Below are positions 59,601-64,000 of a stretch of DNA of 64,000 nt, one piece after another. The DNA comes from Mya arenaria (Eukaryota > Mollusca > Bivalvia > Myida > Myidae): NCBI RefSeq assembly GCF_026914265.1, contig NC_069128.1, forward strand, positions 30,742,460 through 30,806,459. Direction: 5' to 3'. How positions within the stretch are numbered: the first letter of the stretch is position 1; the number at the start of each line of letters is the position of its first letter. The notes beneath the pieces were generated by a model that was not told the DNA's origin, did not search any database, and saw nothing but the letters and a program-made list of their open reading frames with translations. Made by a program: the position numbers and the translations under genes.

Positions 59601-60402
59601 CTCAGCACGTTCAGTGCTTTGATGTAGTGTGTATTGATAAAAGCCCAACAGCAGGTGGAGATTATCAATGTGGAAAATTATTTTTCAGTCAGCAAATCAA
59701 ACATCTTATTTTGTAAGTGTATTGATATATGATAAACGTATATGTTCTGTGTTTATGAACGGTTAAGTTACCGTAAATCCAGACCAAAATGGCACCGGTT
59801 TGAACTGTGGAAACCTCATCTAGACACAGTTTTACATAAACATAAAAGTAGAAGAAAGGAATCCCGAAAATCCTAAACTGTTTTGGGGCAATGCTGAATA
59901 TAGATAAGCATTTTATAATTCGTTTGTAAAATGTATTTAAAGTAAACAATAATAAGTTTTGTAAGATTTCTTTATTAAATCTTCTAGTATATCCATCACA
60001 CATAATTATTATACCGATATATATACAATTAATTTAGAAACGTACATGAAATGAATTAAATCGATTTTTAATTCAAAGTCGGCGATTTGCAACAATATTA
60101 ACTTAACGTTATAAAAAGAGTGTAGAATAACAAGAAAATCATACAAAAACTAAATCTGATGCACACTGTTTGTATTAAGATTAATGAAAGGTGTTAAAAT
60201 CAAGCAAGTGACTTGTATCGTCTTCGACTACACATCAAAAGTATTGTGCACAGTAAATACATTGTATCATTTTCCTAAACCGAAAGCATGATTAACATCT
60301 CTGCCTGTCATCAATTCAACCATTGATATTAATTTGCAACACAAATTCTTTCGTGTGGTGGGGTTGATGTTAAATTGTTCTGTCCGCCTCAAACTAATTT
60401 GT
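59601..60402. other. 3' flank of HSPA12 fragment C
   Basis: Non-coding, aligned with 18,100-19,247. It carries the unoccupied MITE site (59,793) and AATAAA (minus) at 59,971-59,976. Confidence 0.65.
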
Positions 60403-60685
60403 TTAAAGAATATCGAGTGTTTCCCGTAATTCTTCACCTGAGTGTTTGTTGTAAACTTTAATTGTAAACTCAGTTTCTCCCACAATCAGGTGATGTTCAA
60501 ACTCCAGGACATCGGGCCAGCCTCCAGGTGGAGGATTCTTGAGCACGTTTCCAACTAGCTCACATTCCTCCTCCTCCGTGCAATACTCTGGGTCATCTTT
60601 GGTGGAGCGATATAAAGCAGTGGAAAATTCCATTTTCTTTGATTCAGCTTGTTCCAGTTTGTTTGACGTAGAGTATTTGAAAGTT
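60403..60685 (-). pseudogene. HSPA12-like fragment (copy C), cut by satellite
   Basis: It encodes the last 94 residues or so of an HSPA12-like protein, from TFKYSTSNKLEQAESKK to ELRETLDIL and a TAA at 60,403-60,405, with no internal stop. At 60,685, after AACTTTCAAA on the minus strand, homology to copy A ends and 43-bp satellite begins within a few bases. The ATPase domain is gone, so it is a pseudogene. The open C-terminal frame points to recent truncation. Confidence 0.93.
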
Positions 60686-60689
60686 ACAT

Positions 60690-62415
60690 TAGGCTGTTAT
60701 TGGCTATGTATAGCGTATCCAGTTTTATACAATTGGCTGCTGATGGCTGTGGATAACTTATCCAGTTTTATACAATTGGCTGCTGAAGGCTGTGGATATC
60801 TTATCTAGTTGTATACAGTTGACTGCTTATGGCTATGGATAACTTAATCAAGTTTTATACAATTGGCTGCTGATGACTGTGGATAACATATCCAGTTTTA
60901 TATAGTTGACTGCTTATGGCTATGGATAACTTAATCAAGATTTATACAATTGGCTGCTTATGGCTATGGATAACTTAATCAAGATTTATACAATTGGCTG
61001 CTGATGGATATGGATAACTTAATCAATTTTTATACAATTGGCTGCTGATGAGTGTGGATAACATATCCAGTTTTATACAGTTGACTGCTGATGGCTATGG
61101 ATAACTTAATCAAGTTTTATACAATTGGCTGCTGATGGCTGTGGATAACTTATTCAGTTTTATACAGTTGGCTAGTGAATGCTATGGATTACTTAATTAC
61201 GTTTTATATAATTGGCTGCTGATGGTTGTGAATAACTTATCCAGTTTTATACAGTTGACTGCTTATGGCTATGGATAACTTAATCAAGTTTTATACAATT
61301 GGCTGCTGATGGATGTGGATAACTTAATCAAGTATTATACCATTGGCTGCTGATGGCTTTGGATAACATATCCAGTTTTATACAGTTTACTGCTGAACTT
61401 AATTAAGTGTTATAAAATTGGCTGCTGATGGCTGTGGATAACTTATCCAGTTTTAAACAATTGATTGCTGATGGCTGTGACTAACTTATCCAGTTTTATA
61501 CAACTTACTGCTTATTGCTGTGGATAACTTATCCAGTTTTATACAGTTGAATGCTGATGGCTATGGATAACCTAATCAAGTTTAATACTATTGGCTGCTG
61601 ATGGCTGTGGATAACATATTCAGTTTTATACAGTTGACTGATGATGGCTATGGATAACTTATCCCTTTTTATAAAATTGGCTGCTGATTGATGTGGATAA
61701 CCTGTCCAGTTTTATTCAATTGACTGGTGATGGCTGTGTATAACTTATCTAGTTTTATACATTCGGCTGTAGATGGATGTGGATACTTATCCAGTTTTAT
61801 ACATTATGCTCTTGATGGCAATGTATAACGTATCCAATTTTATACAATTGGCTGCTGATGGCTGTGGATAACTTATCCAGTTTTATACAATTTGCTGCTG
61901 ATGGCTGTATATAACTTATCTAGTTTGATACAATTAGCTGCTGATGGCTGTGGATAACTTATCCAGTTTTATACAATTGGCTGCTGATGGCTGAGGATAA
62001 CTTATCCAGTTTTATACAATTGGCTGCTGATTGGTATGGATAACGTATACAGTTTTATACCATTGGCTGATAATGGCTCTGGATAACTTATCCAGTTTTA
62101 TACAATTGGCTGAGGATAACGTATCAAGTTTTATACAATTGGCAGCTGATGGCTGCGGATAACTTATCCAGTTTTATACAACTGGCTGCTGATGGCTGTG
62201 GATAACATATCAAGTTTTATACAACTGGCTGCTGACGGCTGTGGATAACTTATCCAGTTTTATACAATTGGCTGCTGATGGCTCTATATAACTTATCTAG
62301 TTTGATACAATTAGCTGTTGATGGCTGAGGATAACTTATCTAGTTTGTTACAATTAGCTGTTGATTGCTGAGGATAACTTATCCAGTTTTATACAATTGA
62401 CTGCTGATGGTTTTT
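60690..62415. repeat. 43-bp satellite, array 4 (about 40 units)
   Basis: Same monomer and orientation as the other arrays, with a local variant GGCTATGGATAACTTAATCA-AG in the left half and several shortened units (for example 62,105-62,150). The left edge abuts HSPA12 fragment C. The right edge joins the 3' flank of gene D at about 62,415. Confidence 0.95.
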
Positions 62416-63201
62416 GCGCATTGTTCCAATTCGAATTTTACTGAGGTTGTCTATCACGTAAATCCCAGTAATTTTAAAAATAGCTTCGGTATAATTATCT
62501 TTACTCATAATCAGATGTGAGTTAAACTGGGAAACCATTATGCGCTATTTTAAACGAGAAAAGCATAACTGAGACAGAAACATATTTGTCGCGTTTATCA
62601 ATTCAATCATGTAAAATGATGTATTATCGCCCTATTATTCTAGCTCGCTTTGACAATTCTATGCTTGTTTTAAGGAAATACTGTTTTTGCCGTTTTTTGA
62701 CCATCCGGTTTCTAGCCCCTTAAAAGTAATAAGTGATACATTGTGATTAGATTACTTTATTTCTTTCTTTAGCATATACGATCATAACAATTTTGAATCA
62801 CACATCACTCGTACATGACACATATTTATTATACAAAATATGATAATTACATTTTATTGAGAAAAGTACATAAAGCGATTAAAATTTATTTTGAAACCAA
62901 ATGACGGAGATTCGTATACTGCTTTTACACTTGTTACACAGAGTTTAGAACATAACCAAATCTGATACACACTGTTTGTTATAAGATCAGTGAATGGTGT
63001 AAGAATCAAACAATTGACCGTTACCGCCTTGCTTCGAATAACTATATACACTGTTCACACTATACACATTGCATAATGCCCAAACCAAACATTTGATAGA
63101 CTTTTTATTATTCCAACCATTCATTTGTCTTTGTATCCCATAATTCTCTCGCCTGCATTGTTTTGTAACATAAATTAGGCCGACTCAAACTAATTGAACT
63201 T
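62416..63201. other. 3' flank of HSPA12-like gene D
   Basis: From about 62,730 it aligns with 18,785-19,247 of duplicon 1, including the AATAAA (minus) at 62,756-62,761. The sequence between the satellite and that point is not recognised. Confidence 0.6.
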
Positions 63202-64000
63202 TTAAAGGAAATCGAGCGTTGCCTGTAGTTCTTCTCCCGAGTATTTGTTGTAAGTTTTAACAGTAAATTCGGTTTCTCCCACAATCAGGTGGCTTTCAGC
63301 CTCCAGTAAATCTGGCCACCCGTCAGTTGGAGGTTCCATATTTACTCTCCCAACCAGCTCACATCTCTCCTCGTCCGTGCAATACTCTGGGTCTTCTTTG
63401 GTGGAGCGATATAAAGCAGTGGAAAATTTCATTTTCTTTGATTCAGCTTGTTCCAGTTTGTTTGACGTTAAGCATTTGAAAGTTTGGTTGTAGGTAAGCA
63501 TTTGCCCTTTCGTTATCCATTTGTCAAATACTTTCGAACACTTAACTTCTCCATCTCTATAGAACTTTAAACGTTCGGGATCAACACCTTCAATGAAAGT
63601 TCTTGCAATACTAAACCCGTACGTAAATCTGGATCTTCTCTGTACAATGTTCCTCTCTTCCAGGCCCATCATAACGCTGCCCTTGATCACAGCCAACTTT
63701 GCATCTTCTACTAACACAAGGTCAATGGTCGGAAATTCTTGTCTAACTTTGTTTCTCAAATAGTGAGACTCCGCATATCCGCCAACCAAAAGAATTGTTG
63801 TTAATTCGTCACCTGCACATTCTTTGATGATCGTCTTTACCTTTGTTATAATACTCTGTACAGAACCATTGTAAAATGCTTTTATCACGGATGTATCGAA
63901 TGTCATACGACCGCTATTGTTATCATACTTCACTTTTGTACTGAAATCTGATTCCTGGACTGCATTTTGTAAACTTTTCCCAGATTTTGTTTCGAAACGT
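63202..64000 (-). CDS. HSPA12-like: HSPA12-like atypical HSP70 protein (copy D, 3' part; continues past window)
   Basis: The open frame runs from the window edge (in frame at RFETKSGKSLQNAVQESDF) to TAA at 63,202. It covers about 265 C-terminal residues, equivalent to copy A from about residue 318. The adenosine motif ILLVGGYAESHYLR is present. The extra residue in FDKWITKG (copy A has FDKLTKG) shows that copy A lost a codon here. The C-terminus has its own changes (EPPTDGWPDLLEAESHL against PPPGGWPDVLEFEHHL). No disabling change is visible in this part, so the gene may be functional. The start, phosphate motifs and promoter lie outside the window. Confidence 0.9.
   Translation of the reverse strand, partial: RFETKSGKSLQNAVQESDFSTKVKYDNNSGRMTFDTSVIKAFYNGSVQSIITKVKTIIKECAGDELTTILLVGGYAESHYLRNKVRQEFPTIDLVLVEDAKLAVIKGSVMMGLEERNIVQRRSRFTYGFSIARTFIEGVDPERLKFYRDGEVKCSKVFDKWITKGQMLTYNQTFKCLTSNKLEQAESKKMKFSTALYRSTKEDPEYCTDEERCELVGRVNMEPPTDGWPDLLEAESHLIVGETEFTVKTYNKYSGEELQATLDFL

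Larger units (their letters stand above)
57780..60685. repeat. segmental duplicon, copy 4 (carries HSPA12 fragment C)
   Basis: GGCAGCATTAAGGTTCTCTT (57,838) matches 32,470. GTCAGCAAACCGAATAATGC and the GCGAGTTGAGATT region follow in the order of duplicons 1 and 3, leading to the HSPA12 3' end. It stops abruptly inside the coding region at 60,685. Confidence 0.8.

Noticed and set aside
15425..62415. CRISPR-like look of the 43-bp, 31-bp and 21-bp arrays
   Set aside because: Units are directly contiguous with no unique spacers, and no cas genes are present.

Overview
The window looks like nuclear DNA of a lophotrochozoan, most probably a bivalve mollusc. It is AT-rich, gene-poor and intron-bearing. 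It carries a local cluster of atypical HSP70 genes of the HSPA12 type, a family known to be massively expanded in bivalves. It also holds mollusc-style tRNA-derived SINEs, many fold-back and TIR mini-transposons, and long tandem arrays. No species can be fixed from this sequence alone.

Layout. 0.2-1.3 kb: a dimeric 166-bp tandem array. 1.4-6 kb: two palindromic mini-transposons, a SINE and weak signs of a minus-strand multi-exon gene with membrane-helix exons. 6.9-7.2 kb: a Tc1/mariner transposase relic. 8.6-10.3 kb: two exons of a PLAC8/cornifelin-family gene (minus strand); the intron between them is filled with tandem copies of the 3' exon's own splice acceptor and 5' end. 12-36 kb: at least three copies of a large duplicon. 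Its full form is: a pogo-like MITE, a 43-bp satellite array, an (AGT)n tract, 22-bp and 23-bp minisatellites, then an HSPA12-like gene on the minus strand. Copy 1 ends in an apparently intact 581-residue gene (19,248-20,993). Copy 3 ends in a copy broken by a 76-bp frameshifting deletion (34,336-36,008) and is itself interrupted by a degenerate orphan mobile-type gene (29.2-31 kb). 37.6-39.06 kb: a 31-bp minisatellite. 39.7 kb: an old HSPA12 fragment. 41.8-42.4 kb: an hAT transposase relic. 45.6 kb: an inverted, truncated copy of the PLAC8 exon. 46.9-50 kb: SINEs and mini-transposons. 52.3 kb: (AT)n. 54.0-55.3 kb: a 5'-truncated non-LTR reverse transcriptase whose open frame runs straight into a 21-bp minisatellite (to 56.2 kb). 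58.2-59.6 kb: a 104-bp array amplified from a sequence that is single-copy in the other duplicons. 60.4-60.7 kb: an HSPA12 3' fragment cut off by a 43-bp satellite array. 63.2-64 kb: the 3' part of a further HSPA12 gene that runs off the window.

The only well-supported protein genes are HSPA12-like copy A, the partial copy D, the PLAC8-like gene and the LINE reverse transcriptase. The main biology is structural: one HSP70-family gene spread by segmental duplication. The copies carry a common satellite, and recombination at that satellite seems to have truncated some of them. Paralogous copies also serve as natural empty sites and ancestors from which transposon insertions and repeat amplifications can be read.
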